From Taeniopygia guttata (taxonomy: Eukaryota; Chordata; Aves; Passeriformes; Estrildidae), in contig NC_133024.1 of assembly GCF_048771995.1 (NCBI RefSeq), positions 85,230,501-85,294,500 of the forward strand: DNA of 64,000 nucleotides. Direction: 5' to 3'. The position numbers were made by a program, and so were the translations under genes. Within the stretch, counting starts at the first letter, position 1. Each line of letters starts with the position of its first letter. Positions 24,804-37,042 of the stretch are shown in pieces. Under the pieces are notes generated by a model. It did no database searches. It was given only the letters and a program-made list of their open reading frames with translations, and was not told the origin of the DNA.

Positions 24804-26272
24804 CAGGGGTGCCTAATTTCTTTCCTGACCTTGAATTACACTGAGAAGAGAAAGTTTAAGAGGAACAAGTCAGGAGGTAAAATTCTGCATATTCTAAATA
24901 TTTTACAGGATTACAAGCCAAGTGCTGAGGTGTTCAGAGGAAGGAGCAGTGCTAAAACAAGGAGCTCCATTAACTGGCAGAAGTTAATGAACCATGTCTG
25001 GTGTGTAGGACTGAACCAGCACTGGGAGATGGCATTGGGCTCACTCTGAGCCTTGGTGGGCTTAGAAACACAGCTATGGGGAACTGTCCCTCTGTGTGTG
25101 GTTCATCAGATCCTCAGCTGCTGCAGGCGGTGCCTGGGGAAGTGATCTCCCATCCTTCGATGCTGCAGGCAGTGCCTGGGCAGGACCATTCTTTGCCTGC
25201 TTTTCTGTCCCAGCAGCACTCTCCTGGCAGTGATCAGGAGCAGCGATGCCATGTGTCAGCCCATCATGAGTCATATTCACTTCCTGAAATCCATTCTCCA
25301 TCCTCAGGACCAAAGCTTTCTGTTTAGCTGTGAAGCTGTGCTTCAGCCTGTCATGGTTACAGTCCATTGAATGCATGGATTTGTGTATGGTGGTGACTCA
25401 TCCAAGTGCAGAACATTGTTTGGTCATTTTTTCTGTGCTGGACCTGAGATGTTCCACCAGTACCTGCCCTGGCTGTCAGATGCTGCCTGGAAAAATACAT
25501 CTTCCCCAGTAAGAAGCATGTAAATGTCTAACTAACCCTTGACTCCACAGGTATTGATCATGTAGAAAAGAACCACAAGGCTCCACCACTTGCAAAATAG
25601 CCACGTTAAAACAGCAACATTTAGGTTTTGGCCCAAGTATGGAATAAGTACTCCTAAAAGATGGCAATCCTGTGTGGGAAGAAGCCATAGGAATTGGGAA
25701 GTAGTTGTCAACACTGTGTGTGTGTGAGGACAGGGGAAGGCAGGCTGGAGAGTGACTTGTATTTCTTGTGGTTTTATTATAATTGTGGCTGTAAATTGTG
25801 AACTGCTGCTCTGCAACTGCTGAAATTGTGGCTGGCTTTGGCACTACTTACAGATGTTACTGGTCTTAAGTACAGGGGCTTGTTTCCTACATCTGCATAA
25901 AGAGAAGTACACATTGGTGATGCGTTCATCTGGTGCCTCACTAAAACGCAGCAGTGACTGTTCTCCTTTTCCCAGAGAGATGCCTCTTTTCACATATTTT
26001 TTTTTTCTGCCATACACCCAGTTAAAACTGGTGCCCTGCTACTGAGATGTGCTGTAATGAAAGAGCCTTTCCTCCCTTCTTGTACGAAGATTTCATGAGC
26101 TCACCCATGAAGGAAGTGTGGATGAGGGTGTGTGACTTAGGCAGGAAGACAGGTGACTGTGATGGGATTCAAAAGCTGTGACAAAAAAAACAGGCAATTG
26201 CTTCCCTTTGAAAAAGGTTTAAGAAAGAGACAGATGAGGCATAATTGAGACAGAAGGATGTTGATTTCGTGG

Positions 26273-26278
26273 TTTATT
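26273..26278 (-). terminator. Candidate distal poly(A) signal for AFF3
   Basis: On the minus strand this is AATAAA followed by a U/C-rich stretch about 20 bases downstream. To its right lies about 1.4 kb of AT-rich, repeat-free sequence typical of a long 3' UTR. If AFF3 transcripts reach here the UTR would be over 10 kb and would contain the CR1 copy at 29640-30452, which makes an earlier poly(A) site more likely. Confidence 0.22.
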
Positions 26279-29200
26279 GTCACATTAAAAAAGTAATATT
26301 ACTGATGAATTAATATTTGCTTTTTAATATAAAAGTGCTTATTCTTACAAATCCTTAAGGCTCATTCTGTTACATTACAGTAGGATTTTTCACCATCCCA
26401 GAAACTGTGCTACTTGAGTTTTACATGAACTGTGGACATAGCAAAATCTCCAAACAGTAAAACAAGTAATTAATAATTTCATTGCCTTTGTATGCATTAT
26501 CCCATTTAATTGTGTAACATAATTTAACATTAAAAAAAAGAAAAGCAACATTTTCTTTTATTTTCTAGTTTGGTTTGGAACTGATCCACAAAATAATTAG
26601 ATATATATTTTTTGAGCAAATTGAACAAATACAACTGGTTTTAAATCCCATTTTTTTACTCATACAGCAGAAGGGAAGGAGTGAGACAGGAGCAATACAG
26701 ATGTAGCATTTACCCTATGTTTCTCGCTAAAGAGAAAAGGACTGACTACAAAGCACAAGTACTGTTTATATGCCATATATTTATTTTTGTAATGTCCCTA
26801 TGTTGTACTTAGGTAAATCTCCCACTGAAGCCAATGTGAGTTTTGCCTGAGGGAGGAATAAGACCAGGGCTCTCAGGGGGGACATTTTACATTAAGTAGT
26901 TTATTATATTTTTGTCTCACAATGGAAGAATGAAATAGGTGAAAGTTACTAAAGCTCTTGTTTGTATTGATTACAAATGGAATATGATTTCTGGCATATA
27001 CTATGATACACAGATAAGAGTATACCATATTTCTTTGTAATCATAATTAGAGCTATATTAGTTGGATGGGCAGTGAATTTGCTATTTCTACTTAAATTTT
27101 AGATATTTATTTATTGTAAAAACTTTTTTTTCAATAATTGGGTCAAAATGCAGCAACTAAAAAAATACCTAATGCAAAGATAAAAATAATTTAAAGTATT
27201 CTGGAGCAAGGGGGAAAATGCTAGCCAATCTAATAAATAAGGCAGTTTAAAGCATTTGTGACTGCTACTGTGATATATGTACATACTTTACAGCATAAAT
27301 TACTGTACAGAATACTCCGTTTCTTAACCTGTGTAAACAATATTGCTTGCTGTATGGGGACATATTGTGGGATTATGGTTAGCAGAAAGATAAACTGCTG
27401 CAGCAGGGTGGGGGAGGCCTTGGGTAGCACATCCTCAGAGAGCAACATGAGCATTATTTTATGAGCTGCAAACAAAGCTGTCTCGACTTGAATAATTTTA
27501 CAAAAAATCTGCTGACGTTTGTTGCTATAAATGAAATATGGAAATGAACCTCTGTGGTTTGTTACAAAAACAATTCTAGTCATAAACTGGTCTCTGCATA
27601 CCTCACCTGGCCAGGGAACCTCGCTCAGGAGTTCACTGTGTGAAAAGGGAGATAGGGAAGAGTCACAACGTGCAGTTCCTTGTCGTGTGCTGTCTGCACT
27701 GCCAGCCAACAGCTGATCCCACACTGGGACTGCCACACTGCCTTTTCAGCCACTGGTGCTACATGCAGCATGGGAAATGGGAAGGGAACCCTGTGATTGT
27801 TGCAACTGGCAGGAGAAGTAATGACACATATAAGCCTCCTGTTATTTTACCCATCCTGTACTGCCATCCCCACCCATTTGTTTCCCTCACCCATTCACAG
27901 TGTGGTTTGGTTTTGACTTCTGCCTGGTGGCAACTCCATGGATCCTGCAGGAGGATGCAACATGGCACTGGCCAGCAGGCACCACTGCAGTCCAGGTTTC
28001 CATAAATGATCTGCCCAGGAAGTCAGGGACTTGCCAAAAGCAGTATGTGAGTGCAGCCATGATTTATTACTCTGGCTATTGTCTCCATCTCCCATTGTCA
28101 GCAAGGAACAATGACCCTGCACAGGAGTACCAGAGATCACTGCCCAGAGAGCAATTCTCACTGCCTGGCATCTCTGCTTTGGCTCCTGCCCCTCCTGTTG
28201 CCATCCATGGAAAGAAACAATGACACTGCAAGCCCACCTTGATCTGGCTGCTCTGGAGCTCCCAACACACCGCTGCTCTTTCTGCCTCCACCAACAGCAA
28301 GGAAAGCCAGCCCTAGGAGCTGCTGTGGGACTTTCTGGTCTGCTGGCAGGCCATGAGCTTTAGGTGTGCCCCCATGTGGCCTATGGGCTATTCATCATGG
28401 ATAAAATTTCCATTTTCACATAATGAATTGAAAAATGCTGTTGAATTTCCATAAAAAAGAGAGTAATGTTGGCCCCACTTAGGCTCACAGCCAATCTCAT
28501 CTCTTTCAACATTTACAGAAAAACTTTATCTGTTTTTAAAGGAGTCCAGTTCTACTTCCAGGCAACATAAGGAAAAAGTACCTGCAATAGTTTAGTAAGC
28601 TGTAAAATGTATTTTCTTGACATTTCAGTATCTTAATAGAAAAAGGTGCACATTCAGTTCTCAAGGATCTACTTTGGATTTAGGCCTAGTAAATTACAGA
28701 CTGGTCAAGAGGTGGTCCAAGTCTAAAACATATACTTGAAACATCTGAGAAAGAAATGTATTTACCACATACCTATTTTCCTGCACATGTGCTCCCTCCC
28801 AACATAATCTCAGCCCCATCCTGCCTCAGTGCATCCTGAGATATTTACCAATTTCATCAGGCATTCCTGTCAGCAACAGGTATGACCGTAAACCTGGGAT
28901 GGGATTTATACTACCTCTGTATCTCTGTATTAAGCTTGTTACTTAAAACCCCGTTTTAGCCAGTGGAGACAAGAATTTCTAGGGTGAGATTAATTGCACT
29001 TATTTTAGACCTTCAGGATGAGGTGATTTCCTGCAACTTCTGTTTTTAAATCAGAACCCTTTTTCTATCTCATTTCGCCTTCTTTTCCTATTTAATCCCA
29101 GTGAATTGTTACGAGGCTGACTGTGTATCCTCCATGGCCTAAGGAAGGTCATTGTACAGGTGAGACCACCAGCTCCTGCTGGTTCTACTGCAGGGCCATG

Positions 29201-29639
29201 AAGTGGCAAAGCTCACTCAAGTGGATTGGTAGCATATGTCAAGCCAAGGCATTGGCCAGGAGATGCTGCTGGCACCCCTCCAGCTCCACTGCTGTTTCAC
29301 ACAAGGTATTTGAGTCACCAGCACTAAGGGCTCTTGGTCCCCAGATTACTGGTCCCTCCCATTTGCCTTTCCTTGCTGAGGAGAAGAGATGTCAAAAAAT
29401 GTGCATGGACTTATCAGCACTCAGTGTACTTCCTCCACAGGAAACTGAATTCTCTTGCTAGAAATAATGGGAGAAGGTGGATGCCAGTCCCACAGATGGA
29501 AAGAAAGCAGGAAGGTCCTGAACTGCTTGAGAGCTCTGCACTACCTTTCACCTTTTTCCTGTGACCAGTTTCTACTGTACCTTGTCCTGCATGTTGCAAG
29601 ACTGGAGATGGAATTGAGGAAGAAAATGTCTAGAACTGC

Positions 29640-30452
29640 AGGAAGTGACCTCGACATCCAGAGGGACCTTGAGAGAGAGAAGACCCTCATGTCAACCTCA
29701 TGAGGCCCATCAAGGTCAATAACATGGTCCTGTTCCTGTGTTTGTCCAAGCCCCAGTATCAATACAGATGAGGGATGTACTGATTGAGAGCAGTCCTGCT
29801 GAGAAGGACCTGGAGGTGCTGGCGGATGAGAGGCTGAACATGAGCCAGACACGTGCCCTTGCAACCCAGAAGGCCAAAAAAGCATGACCAGCTGGTCGAG
29901 GGAGGTGATTCTCTCCTCTACTCTGCTGTTGTGAGACCCCACCTGGAGTTCAGTGTCCAGATCTGGGGTTTCCAGTTCAGGAAGGACATAGACCTGTTGG
30001 AACAGGTTCAGGGGAGGCTGTGAAGATGATCAGAGGGATGGGGCACGTCTCCTATGAACACAGGCTGTGAGAGCTGGGGCTCACCCTGGAGAAGAGCAGG
30101 TTCTGGGGAGATCTTACTGTGACTGTCAACTTTCTGTACAAAACGGGGATTTATAAGAAGGATGGAGAAAGACTTTACTCGGGCCTGTAGTGATGGGACA
30201 GGGGTAAACATTTTTCAACTGAAAGAGAGTAAATTTAGATCTAAGGAAGAAATTGTTTACACTGAGTATCGTTTGATATAGGAACAGGTTGCTCTGAGAA
30301 GCTGTGGATGCCCCATCCCTGGAAGTGTTCAAGGCTGGACTGGATGAAGCATTGAATAACCTGGTCTAGTGAAAGGCGTCCCTGCCCACTGCAGTGGGGC
30401 TAGATGATCTTCAAAGTCCCTTCCAACCCAAACCCTTCTATGACTCTGTGAT
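29640..30452 (+). mobile_element. CR1 LINE, 5'-truncated, with internal losses
   Basis: Plus-strand CR1 from the GACATCCAGAGGGACCTTGA region through GCTGGCGGATGAGAGGCTGA, TGTTGTGAGACCCCACCTGG and the 3' UTR (TCTGTGGATGCCCCATCC-like and GGCTGGACTGGATGAAGC), ending near CTATGACTCTGTGAT. Part of the ORF2 tail is missing near 29876-29900. It lies in the region left of the AFF3 stop codon. Confidence 0.93.
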
Positions 30453-33400
30453 AAATCTAAACTGCAGGAAAATACTATTTTTAAAATAGAGCTATAGTCT
30501 AAAATGGAAGTGAGAAAAAGAATAAGAAGGGCCTGTCCTTTGGTAAATGTTATCTATGTCTAGCTTGTTCCTGCAGGAGATGTTTTCTTTCATGTCTGTT
30601 GACAGGGTGAGAATTCCATATATAAGAATTCCAAGTGGAGGAGAAAAGGATAACTACTGCAAAGAAAGGACTTGTTAGTATTGACTGAAAAACATGACCC
30701 GCATTAGAAATATTTTGTTGATTTGACTGATGTTCAGTCCTCGGTGAAGCGCTTTACTGGTAACTTCTAGGGGTAATGTGTCAGAACAGAGCTGGAAGTC
30801 TGCCCTGGAGATACTGTGTAACAATGGTGTGATTTGGGAAGGTCACTCCCCCACAGAGTGGGAGAACATTGTGTTCCCAACCAATCTCTGACTTCCCACT
30901 TTGGTTACTGGTAATGTGCATCAAAATCAGACATATATTTTGTCACAAGAGACTTTTTAAAAAAATGTTTTGTTAAACAACTTGTTCTCTGCAATGCACC
31001 ATGCTAAAAGAAAATTTCCATTGATTTGAAGTTATGTGAAGCTGGATTTGGATTAAAAATTATTTGAACACTTGAGGCTGTTTTAAGGAACATGCTTTGT
31101 ATAAATTTCTTTTGCAGAAATACAAAGTGACTGAAAGACATAAACAGATTTGAAACTCTTAGGATGGCTATGCAGCACTTTGTTAATTTATGCTGTTTGT
31201 CCCATTATGTACTATTGTGATTCTTGCTCTCTGCCAGGATCAAAGTCATAGATACTCTGGGAATGGCAATTTCACCTAGACTGTGACACCCTTAGGCTCT
31301 AAGCACAAGTTTTATACACTCTGGTGCTTACACCAAGAGCTTACATAGTATTTAAGGATTTTGTGGGTCTTGTAGCTCTGGACTCAGGGGTGAAATTCAT
31401 CCAGTGTACTTAGCTGTTTTTTCCATAGCTCTTCCACAGCACTTTCCTTCTGAGGATACAAAGTGATTTGCAAACATTAATTAATTCTCATAAAGCCCTA
31501 TGAGGCAGATAAATGTTAAGTATCCCTGTGTTAGTACATATGAGAAACATGAGACCTGAGTGCCTTATCATTCATGCTGTTCACTGTATTTGCTCTCAAA
31601 ACCTACTAAATACCTTGAGACAGAGGAAATCCCCCTTTCACCCCCCTAATTCTGTTGTTTTTCTTGGACCTTCTTGAATTCTTTGAGGGCAGCAGGGATA
31701 AGGCTGGGCTTCAAGCTGCAGTGTGTGAAATTCAAGCTACACAATTGCAAAACTGAAGGAGCCTTGGTATATTTGTTGCTGGTTTTGGGGGCAAAAGCCA
31801 GGCCCTTTATCCAACCTGTGAGTTACTTGCTCCGTGTTCCAGCATCCCATTGGAAAGGTAGCTTGGGCTGCAAAGTAGGAAACACCCCTGAAAGTCAGGC
31901 GTGCTTGTGGGCTGCCAAGAGCAACGGGGCCAGACAGCAAGGGAGGCAGAGGAATTACTTGAAGAAATAGCCCCAGCTTGGTCTCACCCATCTCACTCGA
32001 GGAAAACCATAGTCTTTTGAAAGACCAATGGATGCTCTAAATCTTAGTGTTTTCCTCTCTGAAGCTTTAGTCAGGTTAGCACAAACAAGACCTAAAGTGA
32101 CTTTCCCAGTTTGTTAATTCAACTTAATAGCTATTTATAGCATGGAGCTAGTGAGACGGGAAATGGAGGCTTGGCCTTTTTGAGGGCAAACAACAGCTTT
32201 GTGAGAGACGCTAAAGTAGCTGAATTTTCATGCTAACAATATTGGCTAAGATTATCCAAATGCTTTTCTAAATGCATTCTGACAAATTTATCTATGGTTA
32301 TATGCCTCCCCAGCCTTTGGTGCACAGCATATAACCTAATATAACAGTTAAAATTATGATATTGATCAGATCAACCAGGAATTTTTAAGACATGAAAACT
32401 AAACTAATTATTTAGTTTCAAACACAGTAAGGTCGAATATGTGGTGTAAATGATAACAAAAAGATTAAAAAAATGGGAGGCATGTTAGGTCTGCGCCAGA
32501 CAGACTTCTGTTGTTACCTTAACAAGTCTGTATACTTCAGGCATTGTTTGTATTTCCGTTGTGCCAGGAAATTTTATTCTTAAGTTTGAGGATTCTCACT
32601 GAATGGGGGAGGGAAACGTTGCCATGTCTGTGAACAAGAAACATTTCTTTCTGACATATTAAGCATTAAGAGGATTATGTAAAGACAAGGCATATTGCAG
32701 AAGGAGATGTTCTTAATATAGCTTTTACCATGAACCCACGACCTGCCAAAAATTTAGGAGAGTAAAAAAAAGCCTATTGCTTTGACAATCTTTTCATTTA
32801 AAAAAAAATCATTTTGTAAAAGATCAAGGAATTAATCCACTGTTATTTACATAAAATTCAAATTTTCCTGCTTAAAATCATGAATCATTTAATGTCACAT
32901 CTGGGGGATATCTAGGCAGATGCCATTAATCCAAGTAATTTTGAAAATTCCAATTTCATTTGGATTAAAACCTACAACTAAGCCAGTGAATAGCATATAC
33001 TGTACATGCGTTAAGGCTGGTGACTACTAAAGTCTCTTGGGTAGATAAACTAAGTACCGATTAGCCAGGTCTAAGTTTATGTTCTCATCTGGGAAAGAAG
33101 AGATATCCTGACTTTTCTGATTTGAATCAGTAGCCATGAAAAATGGTTGAACATTTGTATTACAAAAAGATACTATGGCACAGTCCCAAAGGTGCATTTC
33201 ATATAAATTAATTAGCTACACAAATTATTTTGACAACAGCTACTGCACTTCTTAGGTGATATGGCTGCTCAGTGATGAGTACTTGATGATCAATGGTAGG
33301 CACTAGTAATATCCTTCATGCTGAGTGACTTTTATTACTATTTAGATTTACAGTATATACATATATGTTTGTATCTACACTTAGGGCTTGATCCTCTTAA

Positions 33401-36240
33401 CCTCCTTTACCTAAGGTCTTCTGTTCACTATAATCTCTTCCTTTGGAGCTCTGGTATTTGAACAAAAGAAATAGGCAAACAAGGGGTTTGGGTATCCTGC
33501 CATGTGACAGGAAGAACTATGTCTGGCTTTTGACCACACTGGAACCTCTACATATGCTTTGTTCTTCTCTGACACTCATGCCACCATGCCATATTATAAA
33601 GCTTTAAGGCCAAGGGCTCTGTATGATCTTGCTGTCTGTGAGAATCTTAGAGGTTGTTCTGGATTTGTCAAGCCCACCAGCAATACACAGTTCTTTGCAT
33701 CCATTCCCATTGCTGTATGAACTCTTACTGATTCAGAAGCCTCTGTAAGCAAACTTCTTCCTCCAGGCATAATCCTTCTGGATTTGTACAGAATGACTTC
33801 TTACTGTTCCAAAATTGAACCTGAATGTTGCTATGGCTAAAGAAGCCTGCACGTTCCTGGACTTTCACAGCAGATTAAAATAAGTCAGTGTATTTCATGG
33901 AACTGCAAAAAAGGGCAGTCTCCTCTGTTCCCATCCAAAACACACAGAGCATCTTTGACTCACAGTGTGATATGCCTAAGACTATTCCGGTTCTTAAAGT
34001 GGTGCATATGCTTAACTGGACCAGACCTAAAGTCACATGCACTTTTGCAGACCAGGCCCTTAGATTTGTTGTCACTGTCCCACATTCAGACATCCAATCA
34101 GCAGCAACCCTACAGACCAAATTGCCTGCACAGGAGTATTCTAAATAACCTCACTAAAATAGTACAGCTGCAAGAAACCCTATGGAGAGAAGGTCAAACC
34201 CTTTAATCCACTCATCCTGTGGCACCACCAGAAATTAAGGCTCAGTGTGCTCATCAGACGACACAGATGACGCCAGCACAAAACCTAAAAATCAGTAAGA
34301 CTTCCATGGAAGCAATAGGTATTTTAGCTGAAATAACTCAATATAAGAGCAAACTACAGGAAAGGACAATAATCTACAGAGAGGCTTAGAACTTGGAAAT
34401 GTTACAACAGAACACCATTAATTCTTGCATTTCTTTGAAGGTTCTTGACATATTATATCCATACAAAGAGTTCATCATGATTAAGAAAAATATCCCAATC
34501 TTAATAAAATAAACATGCTTCAAAGTTCCATATTTGAAACTCAAATGCCACATGTGCAATAAAACTAAACTCCATTTAAGGCAAGTAATATACATTACTT
34601 CTAAAATTTCTCAACATTAAATATCAGAAAGGGTTCCCACACCCCCAAACTTATCTGAAGATAAACATCATAGGCACCATCAAAGAAAACAGAAGCTAAT
34701 CTAGCTGGACTTTCACTTTCCTGATCTGAGGAGAAATCCTGCAGTACCTGCAGATGGCATTGAAGCAGCTGACAGAATCCGTTGCTACTAGTGTAGCAAA
34801 TCCTGACAGACTTCCACAGCTGGAGATCAGGCAAGTGATAAGCAGAAAGGCACCAATCGAGTTCTCCATGATACTTGTGACAAAACAAATTGTGTTCCTT
34901 CTGGGGGGGGTGACAGCCAGGGCTAAGGGTGATGGCAGGACTCAGAGGTCATGTATTTTGTCATTTAAAGGCAAGTACATGTTCTCTCCTAAAGCCAGCC
35001 ACATCATAACGCTCAAGTCCATGCTAAGAGGTGGCCACAGTTACAGGCATTCTCCTGGGGGGAAGTATCTGAGCACCGATGGGCACATAAATATTGGCCC
35101 AGGATGGCTTGGGGCTGAGCAGTTCCTTGGTGGCTGCTTCAGAGAACACAGTGAATACTGAGTCTGAGCAACAGCTGGAGTTATGGTGAGCAGCCTTGGC
35201 AGAAAAACACAGCTATGTGGGGCTCAGTGTGCTCATAAGCCCACTCTTTACCACGGGGTACATGGAGTCTGTGCTACCAAAGACATTTGACTGAGAAATT
35301 GTGCCATATTGTTGTGGTATCTTTTCTTCAAAATGCAGCTCTTCAAAAATGGGGAATGGAAATATAAAGGCAGCAAGTACCAATTAATCAACCATTTGTA
35401 CCAGTGGCTACTTCTACTTGTATCTTCTATTGAAAATGTCTTTTGTACTCACATTTTCTTAATGTGTAAGCAAATTAGATTAGAAAATAACAGGAAAAGG
35501 GTTCAACTAATACCTCAAACAAGAATGGTCAATTGAAAGTCGCTGGAGCTGCTGATTTGAGTAAAGGCAGCAAATCTGATTGCAAAAGAAAATATTTCCA
35601 GTATAGGAAAAAAGACCCTAAATATGTGAAAATCACTGAAAATGAACAAAAATGCAAAAGTGCAAGCGGAGTTGATATGAACTGGCCTTGACCTCATCTG
35701 ACCTAAATTAAACTCTAATTATTGTGGGATTAATTCTCTGGCATGAAAAACACAGCCTGCCAACGGGAACTGAAAACATCCCATAAATCAAGAAACGTTA
35801 AAGCCTAGTTGAGGATTATGCATGAAGAGTGAGAGGATTATGATAGAAAACAGTTCTTAGCCTGATGAGCAGCAAACTCAGCTTCCTAGATAAAGGAAAT
35901 TGCATGTAATGCTCCCATACAGCCTGGAAGAAAATGTTGCAAGCTTCTGCTAGATGAAAGAGATATGAAAGTCAAAATCTGCAGGATGAAGCCTTCCCAT
36001 GCAAAGCCAACAACTGTTATAAATATCTGTCTCTGTGTGTGTGCAGCTGAAATGAACACATTTTCCTTCCTAAGTGGAATACCGTTTGCCATATCTTTTC
36101 CTTATCTATTTACTGTCAGTAACAGAATGCAATTTTCCACCATCTCTTTTAAGTTCTTCCTACAGCATATCTGTTTTCAGGACTTCCTTTTGCTTGATAC
36201 TGTAGGTTGCACTGTTGGTGAGGAGCTGAACGAGATGTAG
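30453..36240. other. AFF3 downstream region, possibly 3' UTR
   Basis: AT-rich unique DNA between a CR1 copy and the proximal AFF3 3' UTR, with one MIR-like relic at 31425-31575. The longest open frame (34754-35161, plus strand, 135 codons) starts in unique sequence and has no recognised domain. Confidence 0.45.
31425..31575 (+). mobile_element. MIR-like CORE-SINE relic
   Basis: AAAGTGATTTGCAAACATTA, TTCTCATAAAGCCCTATGAG and GCAGATAAATGTTAAGTATC, then a GAAACATGAGACCTGAGTGC remnant follow the order of the MIR consensus (TTTACAxACATT, CTCACAACxACCCTATGAGG, GAAACTGAGGC). Old and diverged. Confidence 0.65.
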
Positions 36241-36920
36241 AGTTATTTATAAAGACAGGAGATAAACAAATGCATGCAATTAGTTGCAACTTATTGCACG
36301 TGAAGGAATGCTGTCTTTCTCCGACTTAATGCGGATTACACACCTCCTCTCTGTGCTCCAGTGGAGAAGTAACAGGGAGATGGCACATTAATATGGAACT
36401 TCCGTGACGTGTCCATGCTCGCAGTAAAAATTCTCCATGTCTACAATTTGCCCTCATTCATTCCAGTTCAGGAAAGCTCTTGTGTATGTGCTTAAGCTCT
36501 GCTGAAGTCATGAGGATTTCAGTACAAGCTTAAAGTTAAGAATCTATTGTGAGCTTTCCTGAATAGGGATCTGTGCTTATTGCACTTGGTTCAATCAAAC
36601 CATAAGATTTTGGTTTCTGAGTTTTTCAGTACAAGAATAGAAAGGGTATGTTTGTGCATTAAGACCAGTTCTTTATAGTATTTCTAGTGTATGAAAATGT
36701 TTGGAGAGTGATACAGAACAATTCATTCTGAAGAGACATCATTGTATATTGTACCTCTGTGCACATACATGTCTACACTCAGAAGAATTTTGCTCAATAC
36801 TGAAGAAATATTCACCTTTGTTTGGATCAATGCTGTAGCTGACTATTTCTGTAGCACAGTGTCCAGAATAACTGAATTATCCATGAAAGGGATACTGTCC
36901 ATGTGAATGGCACACAGTCA
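36241..36920 (-). other. AFF3: Proximal 3' UTR of AFF3
   Basis: This is the transcribed stretch immediately after the AFF3 stop codon. It is AT-rich with no repeat and no sustained open frame. The part around 36240-36440 has a non-repetitive, conserved-looking composition including an ATGCATGCAATTAG core. The UTR must continue further left, since mammalian AFF3 has a UTR of several kilobases; I cannot fix its end from sequence alone. Confidence 0.7.
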
Positions 36921-37042
36921 TTATGACAAGTGAGCACTATTCCGCACCCAGTGAAGTCCTTGTTGAGTGTACTGAACTAAATGCTCCATACTGCTGTGCA
37001 AGGTAATAGGTCCCATCAATGCATCCAAGTCGTTAAAAAAAT
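36921..37042 (-). CDS. AFF3: AFF3 last coding exon (C-terminus, stop codon)
   Basis: This exon encodes the end of the AFF-family C-terminal homology domain, which mediates homo- and heterodimerisation of AFF scaffolds in super elongation complexes that bring P-TEFb to RNA polymerase II. On the minus strand a pyrimidine tract and CTGCAG acceptor precede two bases completing a split codon, then 39 residues and TAA (36921-36923). Visible landmarks are [31 protein letters not shown] and the terminal NSAHLS, which match my recollection of human AFF3 almost residue for residue and differ clearly from AFF1 and AFF4. The split first codon reads Asp, where human AFF3 has Glu. The 3' UTR follows directly to the left. 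Confidence 0.96.

Larger units (their letters stand above)
17457..29639. other. Intergenic with ancient LINE relics
   Basis: Apart from the LINE relics at 20130-20450, 20680-20830 and 24751-24803 and the hairpin at 18745-18774, no repeat or gene is recognised. The block at 26280-27600 is strikingly AT-rich and repeat-free and could be distal AFF3 3' UTR or conserved noncoding DNA. A weak 19-bp direct repeat (one mismatch, 42-bp period) lies at 25120-25180. Confidence 0.5.

Noticed and set aside
34754-35161. A 135-codon plus-strand frame in unique DNA downstream of AFF3
   Set aside because: No domain, no splice context and no codon pattern supporting it; it overlaps minus-strand frames of similar length.
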